From Morchella semilibera (lineage: Eukaryota > Ascomycota > Pezizomycetes > Pezizales > Morchellaceae): 64,000 nucleotides of DNA. Position numbers and translations under genes: made by a program. The DNA is taken from contig CM018603.1 in NCBI GenBank assembly GCA_009192285.1, positions 5,267,613 through 5,331,612 on the forward strand. The letters run 5' to 3'. A model generated the notes under the pieces. It did no database searches, was not told where the DNA came from, and saw nothing but the letters and a program-made list of their open reading frames with translations. Each line of letters starts with the position of its first letter. Position 1 is the stretch's first letter. Positions 12,143 to 24,118 of the stretch are shown here, in pieces.

Positions 12143-12476
12143 GACATATAGGTGGGATTATGCCTAGTCACCTCTAGCCGCACCTAGCTGCCGCGCTCTA
12201 CCAAGCCATCATGAACTTTTTCAACTTCATCACCCGATCATCACTAAATCACTATATGCATCACCGCATCTATCAGTAGTACCTTCAAATCATCACTTCC
12301 ATCATTGGGCTTGCTAGAATTGGGGAACGCAGTAACTACAAGAAGTATTTGCACATAGATCTGAGCAAAATAGGTAGGGGTTTATCTACTACTGTTCTAA
12401 TGATCTTGATAGTTGGCATTCATGATAGTTGTAAAGGGATATCTCGGAGGTCACTAAGATATAGCTAATGCTAAGC
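12142..12476. other. Intergenic stretch, nothing recognised
   Basis: Sits between the short inverted repeat and the next solo LTR. No gene or repeat boundary seen. Confidence 0.35.
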
Positions 12477-13107
12477 TGTCCTGGCGTCTTGGCATCGGTT
12501 CCAAGGGTTCGGTAGTCGAAGTGCTGTTGTAATTGTTTAGGAATGGTTAAGCGAGGAAGGGGTGTGCTAAGGAAGGATTGTCATTATTTGGTTCTAGGAG
12601 GTTCGATGGCGTGATGGATTTGTAATGTAAATAGCGGAGATGGTGGGGAGGATTGTTAGGTGTAGGTGCGATGGGTTTCCATGGATTTCTATGAGCTGAC
12701 GGATGAGTCATAGCGGACCGGTGGAGGAGAAGTGTTAAATAGCGGGGTTAGATATTTTCCTTAGTTTTTTCTTTCTTTTCTCTCTGTTTCGTTTTCCTGT
12801 TATCTCGGTACATAGGAATCTACTCCTATTCCTAAGCCATAGTCTCTCGTACCAAATACTCGATCCTCTGACAAGAGGAAACCTATAGTACCTCTCATCG
12901 TTCTCATTCAGGTCCATCTGGTCCTCACTCTCCCTGCTCTGTGTTCTTGTGCCTTTGCCCTTGCATTTGCCTTCATCGGTGCCTGTGCTTGTGCCTGCCG
13001 GTGTTATCTTTGTCTTTGTCGGTCTCCTCGTCGCTTAGGCTGTGCTCCTCAGGTTCTTCTGCGTCATCATTGTCATCTTCTTCTTTGCGTCGGGTTACTC
13101 CGTCACA
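12477..13107 (-). mobile_element. Solo LTR, family A, copy 2
   Basis: Reverse orientation: begins TGTCCTGGCGTCTTGGCATC and ends CGGGTTACTCCGTCACA. The 5-bp duplication TAAGC is exact (12472-12476 and 13108-13112). About 630 bp. Confidence 0.85.
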
Positions 13108-13963
13108 TAAGCCATAGTTCTGTAGCGTTTAAACTTGTAATATTGTAGACCAGATTCCGTTCACTTGAGAGGATGATGATTCCCCTAGGATGACGGGAAC
13201 CCTATTAGCTATTTATACATGAAGTACCCCTTTAAACCGGTTAACTCCTCCAATAGCAAATCTCCCACAATGCCTCCGCTACTGCTTTGACTTTCTATGA
13301 GGTGGGGTCACCAAGGATCCATAACCGAGGTGTGGTTGTGGTTGCTGAGTTATTACCGAACCTTGGTTCTAGGCGTACGTCACTCTTTCCTCGCGCTGTT
13401 GCACCGGGACAATGCCATTGTACTACCAGCACCGCACTTCCAAGCAATCCTGTAATAATAGTGAAGATAAGAGGTTGATGGTGGTGGTGATGATGATGAT
13501 GGTGGTCATGATAATGATGATGTTAGTAGTTTAGCTTGCTGCCCTGCCATCCTGCCGCCTTGCCGTTCCGCCGCCTTACCGCCCTGCCCTGCTGCCTGCA
13601 TGGTAGCTTATACCCGCTATGTGATAGCTTACCATACAGCAATGATATCGTATCGGGGAGTGGAGATATACCTATCCCGAAAAGTCGTGAAAGTGCACGA
13701 GTTACGCAACTGGAGGTATAAAGTATCCTTGGTTTAGGATACATTAGTATGAGAGATTTTCATCCTCTATAGACAATAAGTTATCTTTTCGACTCGTGTA
13801 CCACAGGGAATATGCTACCACTCTAACAATGGATTGAGCTGTATCCAATAGTAATTTTCAATCAACCGTGATAATCAATTAATTGGTTTACGTTTGATCT
13901 CTAAGATATTGAGTCACCCGCCTATGCCGACAGAGGATCATCCCCCGCGCGGGCCAAGTCAAA
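13108..13963. other. Gene-free stretch with microsatellites
   Basis: Holds a GAT/GGT-rich simple repeat near 13470-13530 followed by a CCTGCCGCC-like run near 13540-13600. No supported gene. Confidence 0.45.
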
Positions 13964-14104
13964 TACCGCAAAAACTCGAAAAATCGGCTATCTCCGGCCA
14001 GGGATTACCTCCTTCACGATTGGTTGAAGGGCGTAGATCAAGTCTGCATGCCTATAGCAATTTTGATCTTATATGCATAGCCAATTTTTCGAGTAATGGC
14101 GGTA
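13964..14104 (+). mobile_element. MITE-A copy 3
   Basis: Complete 141-bp copy, TACCGC...GGCGGTA, with TA at both ends. One of the best-preserved members. Confidence 0.8.
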
Positions 14105-14843
14105 CACACCTTAAACCAGAGTACTCCTATCTATGGACTTACTATTTCGCTCGCTCCAGATCTAGATTGCTGTTGTGGTAGGGGTATACCCCTGCTCAAC
14201 CTTTAAGAGCACATATAATCTGCCGCACAACGGTAGAGCGGTGGAAGGTAGGGCAAGACGAAGTGGTTGATGACGCTATCCCTCCGTCCGGCCATGCTTC
14301 TCATACAGACATTTACATTTGATTAATTGTAGTGTGAACTACCATCTAACTACGCTTTTTGGGATTAGCCACCATGGCGTCACCCTGCACCCTGGATACC
14401 GGCATTAGGCAATCCGAGCTTCTCGCAAGACTCGCTAGGGCTTCTGTCGCGTGCCGTCGATCCCCACTGTGCGGCTTGGCGGATGGTGTTCGAGCACTGC
14501 ATATCGGTTGTACTACTACCGCATTCAACATATGTTACATGCAATATGCAACCTCTCCCCGCTAGAGCATAGATCTGCGTCTTGCATATCAAAATTGAAC
14601 AACTTCAGCTGAACTTTGTATTCGATCCCCACAAACAACTCTTCTGGGGCTGTTATTGCGTCCCATACTCTACAAAATTGTGCACTTGGTGCGATTCTAT
14701 AGGAGTAACAGAACCTGCTTTTCTACTATGTACCGACGATGGCCAACAAACAAGCCACCGGCTCTACCGACTATACAAATGAACCATCATTTTCGCTTAT
14801 CATTTTTAATGTGCCTCCTAAATGACACCTTTGACTCTACAAC
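14105..14843. other. Intergenic stretch with half of another repeat
   Basis: No gene supported. Near 14763-14805 there is GCTCTACCGACTATACAAAT followed by CATCATTTTCGCTTATC, which matches the left end of the inverted-repeat element at 63017-63558. Confidence 0.4.
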
Positions 14844-14968
14844 TACCGCCATTACTCTATGCATATGAGATCAGAATCGCTATAAGCAGAGCTGATCTAC
14901 GCCCTTCAACCAATCGTGAAGGAGGTAATCCCTGGCCGGAGATAGCCAGTTTTTCGAGTTTTTGCGAT
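14844..14968 (-). mobile_element. MITE-A copy 4
   Basis: Reverse copy of 125 bp, TACCGCCATTACTC...TTTTTGCGATA, with the conserved core. Confidence 0.75.
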
Positions 14969-16181
14969 AGTTATAAAACAAAACATTATATCCCACTACG
15001 ACCTTTATATAGCATTCCAGATATCTAAATAACAACCTGACAGGATTCATCTACCGGAGTGATATCTTTGCAAAAGGGCACCCAGTGAAAAACGGGGGTG
15101 GCACGCACCCGCTCTGTACCGAGAAACTCCCCTGGGCAGTGAATTTGTATACGAGATCATTCGATCTATCCTCTTGCTTGTTTGTCACGGCCTACCCCTC
15201 ATAGACTACATATCGTATGGAAAAAGCAAACTCAAGTCAGGATTAGGTAGAGAGATAACCCAGCGTGCATTGTACAGCGTACTCGCGACTTCACCTGCCA
15301 TACCAAAAGTTGTCTTGCCAAGTTTTATGTGCCTGCAAAATGTCCTGTTCAGAAACGCTCTGAGATTGCGAGTAGAAACCGGAGTTTGAAAACAGGTTTA
15401 GGTAGTTGCCCCAGCCAATAATAGAACTCCTACCATACTCCTACGTTAGTTTTACCCGTCGCTGTTTAGGAGCCTTGAGCTAGGAAATTTATAGTGCAGT
15501 ACTCTATGGACTGCACTTATACGGTGCCATGGGTAAATCGCACCGCCGCACCCTACCTACTTAACCTTGGCACCGGGGTACTATAGTGTCAAGGATAAGT
15601 GAGTAAAACGTAGTTACGTAAACCGCACCACCGCGTTCTACCCACTGACCCTTATCACCGGAGTACATGTCAATGATTACGACCCCGGGATCTTTGACCT
15701 TCCTGTTTAGAAAATATTTTCATAGAGTGGTAGAGGCCGACCTTGACAACCCTGTTTACACAACCGACTCTGACAGCCTGGGTGTGGTTGGCCAATAATG
15801 AGTGTTACCCATGTTCAGACCCAGTCCAGTCCGTGGACGCTATTAGGCTTCGATTCATCCTCTCCCATATATTTAGTGTCACCTATAAGGCCGGGTGCAG
15901 TATAGCTTAAATGTTCAATTATTATAATTTGTTAGTTGTACTTTTGAGGCTCAGCAACTAATCAATACTAGTTTTGATTTCGGACGCAGTGCATACACGG
16001 CGAACGGGGGGTGATGAGTTTCCTGAACTCTCTACTGTGTGATGGGGTAATTGCATAAGCACCGGTCCAACCACTGTATGTAACATTATCAATGTAGTTC
16101 ACTTGTAGTTATAGCGAACGGAGACATATCTCTCTTAATATTGACTGTAGATATAGAAACTAAAAGTTTAAATCATACAAA
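14969..16181. other. Gene-free stretch
   Basis: No frame with recognisable features. Fragments near 15735-15840 recall sequence at 5866-5890 and the arms of the 3920-4034 hairpin (CAGACCCAGTCC). Probably old repeats. Confidence 0.35.
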
Positions 16182-16751
16182 CTAGTGAACGGACAACTTC
16201 GCTTTGAATATGGCATCAACCTCCTCCGCCATAGCATTAGACCTGCGTGTAATCTCTTGGTTCAGATCAAGGAGTTGATGGATATGCTCTGCAAGCATCT
16301 TATACATAGGGCTAAAACAAGCCGCAAAGGCTTCCTCGTAGGCTTGTAAGGCACGAATCACCACCTCCATGTCTGCACCAGATCCCTCCACAAGAACATC
16401 ACGGATACTGGCCATAGCCTTTCGAATGTTCTCTGCGGAAGCCTCTATCATCCGGCCTTCGAAATTGTTGAAATAGTCATCCAGGTTCTTGGCCTGCGCA
16501 ATCTCGGCATGAGCATTCTTAATCTCGTTGTTGATCACAGTTCTGAGTCCGTCAATGCACTCATGCAAAATTGCATGGATATGCCTCGTGAAATCGTTTG
16601 CGCATGTAGTGTCGTTGGCTTTCGGATCGGAGCCCATCGCCGCAGCTCCGGGATTTTTTGCAGACAAAAGCTCCTTGCAACGAGTGTTCATCCTCGATGC
16701 CGTAGCGTCGAGGGCATCTCCCAAGCTTTGGTTGGTGGATTCGGAGGACAT
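16182..16751 (-). CDS. Uncharacterised helical protein, paralog of the 18597-19199 gene
   Basis: 189 residues, single exon, start MSSESTNQS, no signal peptide and no transmembrane helix. From about residue 55 the sequence is strongly helical and charged. Residues 98-120 align without gaps to residues 105-127 of the product of 18597-19199, with 11 of 23 identical (shared S-A, M-x-S-I-R, and flanking E and L), and the similarity continues weakly for about 40 residues. The two genes point away from each other, 1.85 kb apart. I do not recognise the family. The even codon sense and lack of breaks suggest a real host gene. Confidence 0.65.
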   Translation of the reverse strand: MSSESTNQSLGDALDATASRMNTRCKELLSAKNPGAAAMGSDPKANDTTCANDFTRHIHAILHECIDGLRTVINNEIKNAHAEIAQAKNLDDYFNNFEGRMIEASAENIRKAMASIRDVLVEGSGADMEVVIRALQAYEEAFAACFSPMYKMLAEHIHQLLDLNQEITRRSNAMAEEVDAIFKAKLSVH

Positions 16752-17474
16752 AATGCTATTGCTCGTTTAGCTAAAAGAGATAATAATCGGGGGAAGGGGG
16801 GGGGGAGAGAAAACAACTGTACCTTTTAGAAGAAGGACGGCAGTAGAGTTATCAGCAGATTAGGTCCTGGGCAGTGGTAGATGGGTTTCGAAGTTTAGCG
16901 GTAGTGAGGCCTTATCTACCAACGGACCAACCTACTAGTATCGCTGGTCACTTAATACTTCTCACAAAACTTCCACCTAAAAGATTGTGATTGCTCCAAG
17001 GTAGGCTAATAGCCTAGGTAGAGTGTGACGTGAAGTTTGATGCTGCAAATTCGCCTTGGTCTGTACCTATCACATACCATTACGTACTCTAGATAGCTAA
17101 TTTCTCATGATAACGGCGCCGAAACATCATCATCACTTGCACGAGGTCATACTTCTTCATCATCAATCCCTGCTCAAAGCATCATTCAGCTGAAACGTAG
17201 CATTCTAATTTCTTAGTTTTTCCCGATTGCCGCCTGTTTATGGCGGCGTGATCGTAACAGATGGAGGTCAATCATTACTGGCCGGTTCTGTGAGCGTCAC
17301 AGGGACCACTCCACATGATCCCCACCCACCGCGCTGCGAGGCTGCGTTTGCCAGCCAATGGAGGAATCACTACTACTGTATCTGAATAGAGCTAAGATCA
17401 GTGTACGTATGCGCCTATTGTTTACAACTTTGCCAATGGACCTGGCTGCTCGACAAGACTACTTCGGGTCTATA
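16752..17474. other. Intergenic stretch between divergent paralogs, left part
   Basis: Presumed to include the upstream region of the 16182-16751 gene. A G run near 16795-16805. Nothing else recognised. Confidence 0.35.
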
Positions 17475-17669
17475 TAGCCCTTGGACGGATGAAAATTGTC
17501 AAATTCGCGACCTGGACCGTGCACCACTTAGTAGGGGAGTTATATTGCCTGTTATGGTAAATAGCAACAAACGAACCAAACAAGAATTTCCAACAGCTAC
17601 CACACGAGGTTACTATCAGCTGAAAGTGGTAGGTCGCGAATTTGACAAGTTTTATCCGTCCAAGGGATA
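17475..17669. mobile_element. TA-type MITE with 36-base inverted ends
   Basis: 195 bp including the flanking TA. The ends read GCCCTTGGACGGATG and the matching complement ATCCGTCCAAGGGA; the arms extend inward through GTCAAATTCGCGACCT. The centre is unrelated non-coding sequence. TA on both sides fits Tc1/mariner-type insertion. No second copy seen in this window. Confidence 0.75.
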
Positions 17670-18079
17670 GTCTGGATAGTAGTCTAGCTGTTATGGTTGG
17701 AGCTCCCCGCATCCAGCCCATAGAAAATACATTCAATGGATACTTTCTTGTAGGTACAGCGCTGTTGAATGGTGGATCATGGTCTAATTGTTATAAAACA
17801 TCTAACAACTTTTTTACTCATTCAAGGAGCTCATGTCGTGAGTAGTCCTTGAAGTCTGTCCACTCAATTTGAATAGCTGCGCTGGAACACTTCAGTCTAT
17901 CTGATCTGAACCTCCACGGAGCTGGGAAGAACCAGGGCCTGCTAGGGGTCTCTGCTTTCCACATCTGGACAACTACATACTACCGCAAAACCTCAGGAAT
18001 AACGAATCGAACCGGATTGGAATGTTGGACTTCAGATCGGTGAGCCTCGATCTGGCTGAGCCAAAGCGTAACTTTTGGT
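17670..18079. other. Intergenic stretch, nothing recognised
   Basis: Lies between two MITEs upstream of the 18597 gene. Confidence 0.35.
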
Positions 18080-18213
18080 TACCGCAAAAACTCGAAAAAT
18101 TGGCTATCTCGGGCTAGGGATTACCTCCTTCACGATTGGTTGAAGGGCGTAGATCAGGTCTGCTTATAACATTGATCTCATATGCATAGCCAATCTTTCG
18201 AGTAATGGCGGTA
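18080..18213 (+). mobile_element. MITE-A copy 5
   Basis: 134 bp, TACCGCAAAAACTCG...ATGGCGGTA, intact ends and TA on both sides. Sits about 380 bases upstream of the 18597 start codon. Confidence 0.8.
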
Positions 18214-18596
18214 TTTCGACCAATTGGTAAGTGGTATCCCAGCCCAGTCCAATTCCTTATTCCTGAGATTCTGCGGTAGCCCATTTGGGACCAGCCCGCA
18301 CACACTCCGCTTTGCAGAGTGATTGGCACAGATTCCACTGGCCGAGACATAGCCTTGATTCCCACACATGCGCAAAGGCGCTCTAAAAATATTGGGCGAA
18401 CGGTTTCGGCCGGGAAAATGGAGATGCTTCTGGCAATGTCAGTGGCGTCTATCCTAAGACCAATGTTGTTTGCCATAACTTACCACACTCCAAATATAAA
18501 TACTCCCGGTTTCCTACCTACCATAGCGGTCCCACAACGCATACCTCAAAGACCCCCTAAAATCTCTACAAGCTTCGAATTACCCACGACAGAAAC

Positions 18597-19199
18597 ATGT
18601 CTTCACGCAGCGATAATATCTGGGACATCCGTCTAAAGCAAAGCACCGCCTTCTACATCGCCTGCCTCCACGATGATGACCTTGAGTCATTCACCACACT
18701 CTATTACCCTGAGGGTAAAATCTCGTACCAGAGCGGCACCATCGACGCGCTTCCACCAGATATGAACAAGTTTATGGAAGGGAAGGGCCTAGGCCTTGTA
18801 AGCGATCACAAGGCCATAGTCAATAAGATTGAGGCCGACACGCACGCACTTCAAGGTAGAGCGACAGCGGCCGACTTAGAATTTCTCGAGCGAGAGACTG
18901 GCGCGATGGAAAACCGCCTGCTTGAGAAATCCGCCACTGCTATCAAGAGCACTATGAACTCCATACGCACGAAACTACGGACCCAGCCTGGACCGGTCAT
19001 CAGGCTATCCGTCGGCGCCATGCAGAGTTTTGAGGGTTTGATGGCCAAGGTTCTGGGCACCATCAGGGAATTTCTCACCGCCGCCTGGAAACAGATCACC
19101 ACGTTTGTTGAAAACGCCTGGAACAACGTCAAGAACACGTTTAAAAGTATCTATAATGTATTGGAAGGTGCCGTGGGCACCATTAAAAGTTGGTTTTGA
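18597..19199 (+). CDS. Uncharacterised helical protein with aromatic amphipathic C-terminus
   Basis: 200 residues, single exon, starting MSSRSDNIW. Residues 16-50 (AFYIACLHDDDLESF, then LYYPEGKISY) loosely recall the start of NTF2/SnoaL-like folds, a resemblance only. Residues 105-150 match the protein encoded at 16182-16751. From residue 148 to the end the chain is a long amphipathic helix with Trp or Phe at intervals, ending GTIKSWF. Such a tail could bind membranes or lipid, but this is inference. No signal peptide or full transmembrane segment. It looks intact and is likely a host gene. Confidence 0.65.
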   Translation: MSSRSDNIWDIRLKQSTAFYIACLHDDDLESFTTLYYPEGKISYQSGTIDALPPDMNKFMEGKGLGLVSDHKAIVNKIEADTHALQGRATAADLEFLERETGAMENRLLEKSATAIKSTMNSIRTKLRTQPGPVIRLSVGAMQSFEGLMAKVLGTIREFLTAAWKQITTFVENAWNNVKNTFKSIYNVLEGAVGTIKSWF

Positions 19200-21617
19200 G
19201 CCTATATAACGGGCCTCTATGGTGGGGTGCTGGGATATCAATGGGGGCGGAATTTGGATGCTTCATGTTTTTTCTGTACGGGACAAAGCTCCCACCACTG
19301 TCATTCCATGTAATTATATCATTTTCTATGGTGGCAAAGGCTTTGAGGGATGAGATGTAACCGAAGAATGAGAAATACATTTCTTTATATATGATCCTAT
19401 CTCATCACCAGTTTGCTATGCAAGTGAAAACCAACTCATGTTATGGTGTATTTTGGCAAGTACGTACCTATCCCCAAGGCTTGAGAAATTCGCTTTGAAT
19501 CCGGTAACCTATGAGGCAAACCAACAGCGCTCTGCCAACGGTTAAAGTGATATATTCCCTCGCCTGGTATTATGAACTAAGGTGGAGATCCTTAGCACTC
19601 CAAGAACGAGAAATTTGTTCGAAGCTCGACCTCTACAAGGGGTGGTTTGTGCAGGTGCGCTAGGGATGTCGCGCTAATGCGCCGGTGGTCTTGGCCAGAT
19701 TTCTGGATTAGCACGTGACTTAAGCTAATCAAGGGAAACCGTATATAAATATCCTTCAATGTTTTTTTACCCTCTAAACTGCACGGGTGGATCTCATGTC
19801 AATATTTCTGTAATGGGATGGACATTATAGCCTACATCCTTGCAATATTGCAGTTTTTTATTCTCAGCAAACGCATGTGTAGGCTACCACCGCCACACCG
19901 CATAGTGCTATATACATGCAATGAATTAAAGAAAAGAAAGAACATATCGCATAGAGTGTCAAGTATATTGCTAAGCGAAGAGAAAAGCAAGTCCAGTGTG
20001 GCATTATTGATAACCTCCCCTACAAAGTTAACCTTGTCGCAGCCAACCAAGGAGAAAATTAACATTTAGGTCCCTTCTATATTAACCCAGCACGACACCC
20101 CCGACAAGGAGGGGAGCTCATTGTGTGAATTGATAATTATATAAGTTTCGTGTATTTAGTGGGTTAGGGTTGTTGCTCTCGAGCCAATCGGAGGGCGATA
20201 TCAGCCCCTACCTTCGCTTCGCCCGGGGTAACTTCATTAAGGGCAAAATCGGGACTTTGGGATCTTTATGCACGACGGAGTAACACGTACGCATAAATTT
20301 AATTTCTGATATACAAGGAAGAATAAGGATACATGTACTGTGCTGTTTGTCATCCACTAGGTATTGACGGACAGAGGCTTTAGTGTGACGAGGCCATTTC
20401 ATCACTCTTTTTTAAAATAAATAAATAAAGAAAACGGCTAAGGCCATCTATGTGGTGGGCAGGTATCTCGACTGAATGAACGATCTTTTCCCAGGATAAA
20501 TACTACGGCTGTGAGGGAAAAGAAAGAGAAGAAAGAAAAAAAAAAGGAAGGATGAAGTTCTTTACTCCCCCGGGCGCCGCCTAATTATAACCGGCAGCAA
20601 CGGAGATTTCAAACTCGCGGTCCTAGGTCACCATCCTATCGCCCCAATGCAGAAGCAACCCTTCTTTTACGCTGGAGTATGGTGCACGAACAGCGGAGCT
20701 ATGTTGCAGGTGGGCTGGGCTGGGTCTGTTTCGTGTCCAGCATTGGGGTCTTGAAGTTAACGTACCAGTATCGTTTTATTTATTCGATAAACGCGTCGAG
20801 ATTCAATGAGTTGACCTACCATTAGTCAAGCTGTTGTAAGTACTTAGTACCTAAGTACTAGGGGTTACCACCTCGCGAGACACCGCGAGTTGTGTAAGTT
20901 TTAATCCTCTCTCTGCGGTACGTACATATAGTTATGGGAGCCTGCGCCCCCCCCCAATTCCCATTCCCGCGAGTTATAGACATCTCATATGGCGGCCTTC
21001 GGCCCTCCACCCTCCGCCCCCCCCCCCCCACCCCAATTCCCGCCAGTTTGACGTTAAATCGCCAGATGATGCAATTCAGTTCACAGGTTTTGATTTGTCG
21101 TGCTTAGTCAATACCCGGTCACCGCCAACCAGTAAGGTTGCGGTTTATGCCAAGGAGCGCGCAAATGGATGTACTCGCAACTTCACACACAACCTCTCTA
21201 ACATGCCATACAAAAATGTGTGTATGCGATGTTAGTCGTGCTCAAGAGCGCTATGACATTGTGGGTAATCTAGTCCATAGTAGACAAAGTTCAGTCTGCT
21301 AGCCGTTTGTGATTAGCCCATTGTACCTACACCACATGCACCTGTATTTGTGGGAGTCATATTCTAGCACTCGTCCCTCCCTTATCACTCGGTCACGTAT
21401 TATCACTCGAGACCGCCCACCAACAACGGGGATCTCCGAGGCTGGTACATCTCTAATAGGGCAAGGAAATGAATCGGGGAAGGAGTCCCTTTTCCATCCA
21501 AGCTGTGTGATGGGTAATGTGTGTTTGGAAAGTAACTATCTGTGGAAATAAATCAAATTACTACATAGAAAGGCATCCAAAAACAAATTCTTAGTACAAA
21601 TGGACATATTTATTATC
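19200..21617. other. Gene-free stretch
   Basis: No supported gene. A tRNA-like relic lies at 19487-19555. A second weak tRNA-like patch on - lies near 20590-20660. GC-rich palindromic sequence and two long C runs occur at 20948-21042. Confidence 0.4.
19487..19555 (-). repeat. tRNA-like relic (possible SINE head)
   Basis: On the minus strand an A-box-like TTGGCAGAGCG is followed about 35 bases later by a B-box-like GGATTCAAAGC, with a CTCATAG loop between. Acceptor and anticodon stems do not pair well, so it is not a working tRNA. It may be a tRNA pseudogene or SINE head. Confidence 0.3.
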
Positions 21618-21949
21618 TGTGACGGAGTAACCCGATGCAAAGAAGAAGATGACAATGATGACACAGAGGAACCCAAGAAGCACAGCCTAAGCGACGAGGA
21701 GACCGACGAAGACAAAAGTAATACCAGGCAGGCACAAGCACAGGCACCGGCAAGGGCAAGGGCAAGAAAATGGGGACGAGACGAGGAAAAATACAATAAC
21801 TATGAAAGAAACGGAGTCTAAAAATAGCTTTGCTGTCCCCCGGGAAGCAGTAGAGCATTTTGATGATTACTAAGAGTCATAAAGTATATATTGACTAAAA
21901 GAACAAGAAGGTTGAGTGAAAAATAAAGAAGAGAAGGGAAGTTCTACAA
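21618..21949 (+). mobile_element. Diverged LTR, family A-like, left part
   Basis: Begins TGTGACGGAGTAACCCGATG and matches family A for about 160 bases, then diverges into LTR-like sequence. It probably continues past the inserted solo LTR into 22579-22800. Old and incomplete. Confidence 0.55.
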
Positions 21950-22578
21950 TGTCCTGGCGTCTTGGCATCGGTCCCGAGTGTTTGGTAATTGAAGCGCTGT
22001 TGTATTTATTAAGGCAGTGTTAAGTGGGGTAGGGGTTGCTGAGGAGAGAGTGTCATCATCGTGTTCTAGGAGTTTCGATGGCGTGATAGATTTATAATGT
22101 AAATAACAAAGATGGTGTGGAGGAATACGAGGCGTGCTTGCGACGGATTTCTATGGGTTTCTATAAGCTGATGTCTGAGTCATAGCGGACTGGTGGAGGA
22201 GAGGTTAAATAACGGGTAGAGGTATATTCCTTAGTGTTTTTCTTTCTTTCCTCTCTGTCTCGTCTTCCTGTCATCTCGGTACATAGGAATATACTCCTAT
22301 TATAAAGCCATAGTTCCTCGTCTCCAAGACTCTGTCCTCTTTAGAGGAAAACCCATAGCATTTCTCATTGTTCTCGTTGAGGTCCATCCGTTCCTCACTC
22401 CCCCTGCCCTGCGCCCTTTTGCCCTTGCCCTTGCCTTTGTCTTCGCCGGTGTCTGTGCTTGTGCCTGCCTGGTATTACCTCTGTCTTCGTCGGTCTCCTC
22501 GTCGCATTGGCTGTGCTCGTCGAATCCTTCTGCGTCATCATTGTCATCTTCTACTTTGCGTCGGGTTACTGCGTCACA
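21950..22578 (-). mobile_element. Solo LTR, family A, copy 3
   Basis: Begins TGTCCTGGCGTCTTGGCATC and ends CGTCACA on the + strand. The 5-bp duplication TACAA is exact (21945-21949 and 22579-22583). It is inserted into an older LTR-like sequence. Confidence 0.85.
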
Positions 22579-22812
22579 TACAAGCGATGGGGAGAGCTAC
22601 CTATATATACTCTCAGAATACCTTTGCTGACTCATTCAAGTTCTATGGAAATCAATAGAATCTCAAAACAAAATATTCTACTAGAAATACATGAATACCG
22701 GTGATTCATGAAACTTCTTTGACTGAAATCCATAAAATCAAATAGAAAACCCTGACTAAATCTTCTTCCCGCAATATCGCTAAACGCGTTCTATGTATTT
22801 ATAGATATCAGA

Positions 22813-22956
22813 TGTGACGGAGTAACCCGACACAAAGTAGAAGATGCAATGATGACGCAGATGTACTCGAGGAGCACAACCAGCGCGACGAGGACACTAA
22901 CGAATATAGGAACAACACCAGCCAGGCAAAAGCACAGGCACCGGCGAAGGCAAAGG
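22813..22956 (+). repeat. Duplicated first 144 bases of a family A LTR
   Basis: Begins TGTGACGGAGTAACCCGACA and breaks off exactly where the next LTR starts. Either a partial tandem duplication of the LTR head or one LTR abutting a truncated one. Confidence 0.65.
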
Positions 22957-23591
22957 TGTGACGGAGTAACCCGACGCAAAAAAGAGGATGACAATGGTGA
23001 TGCAGAAGGACCCAAGGAGCACAGCCTGGGCAACGAGGAGACCGACGAAGACAAGGGCAACCCCAGGCAGGCACAAGCACAGGAACCGGTAAAGGCAAAG
23101 ACAAGGGCAAAGACACAAGGGCGCAGGGTGGGGAGAGTGAGGACCTGATGGACCTCAACGAGAACGATGAGAGGTACTATAAGTTTCCTCTTTCTAGAGG
23201 ACAGAGTCTTTGGTACGAGAAGCTATGGCTTTAGAAATAGGAGTAGATTCCTATGTACCGAAATAACAGGAAGACGAGACAGAGAGGAAAGAAAGAAAAA
23301 ACTAAGGAAAACATCTATCTCCGCTATTTAATACTTCTCCCCCCCACCAGTCCAATATAACTGACACATTCGCTCATAGAACCCTATAGAAATCCGTCGC
23401 TAACACACCTCGTATTTCTCTCCACCATCTCGCCACTTCCCATTACCAATCCTACCTGCAACCGAACCTCATAAAATTTAATGATGACAACTTCACCCCA
23501 TCTCTCTCAATCATCGCTCAACATAACTCCATCCATCACAACAGCCCCACGTCCATTGAGCTGTCGGAATTGATGCCAAGACGCTGGGACA
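22957..23591 (+). mobile_element. Solo LTR, family A, copy 4
   Basis: TGTGACGGAGTAACCCGACG to ACGCTGGGACA, about 635 bp. The flanks do not match, which fits rearrangement with the adjoining partial copy. Confidence 0.75.
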
Positions 23592-23879
23592 ATTACGGTT
23601 TTAGTTACATATCATATCTTTTAACGTTGCCATTATACTACTGTTTTGATTTCCAACCCTAAGTCTATATAATATCATGATACCCAGATAGGAATAGTTT
23701 GTTCGATAAAAGATCCTAATGTGCAGGTTGACCTCAAGAAGACGATAAAGTATAAACTTCATTCTGAAGGATGCGAGGTAAAGAGCAGCAATAGTTCGAG
23801 GTAATTAAGCAATGTGAACGCCAATAGTTCTAAGAAGGAGAACTATAATATGTTGATAAATACAAAAGACGTTGTGTAT
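23592..23879. other. Intergenic or old LTR sequence, unclear
   Basis: Possibly the more diverged half of the LTR fragment that follows. No gene seen. Confidence 0.3.
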
Positions 23880-24118
23880 GGAAGGAAAAAAGGCGACAGA
23901 AAAGTACAGAAGTAGGCTCCATTGCCTCCCTTATATATTCAACATTCCTAGCCAGGTCCTGACTCATACTTCGGCATAACCTTGGCAATGACTCATTCCC
24001 TCGCATAATAGAAACTCATAGCACCCTGTTTTACTCATCCTCCTTCCCGACCATATAATAATCTCAACCTTTCCAGTCCCAGTCCACCCAGTCCTCCCAA
24101 CCTATAGCATCCATGAAA
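23880..24118 (-). mobile_element. Old LTR fragment related to the 28837-34666 gypsy element
   Basis: Shares GTTGCCTCCCTTATATAT-like, GACTCAT-like and ATCCATGAAA end sequence with that element's LTRs but is heavily diverged. It is an old solo LTR remnant. Confidence 0.6.
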
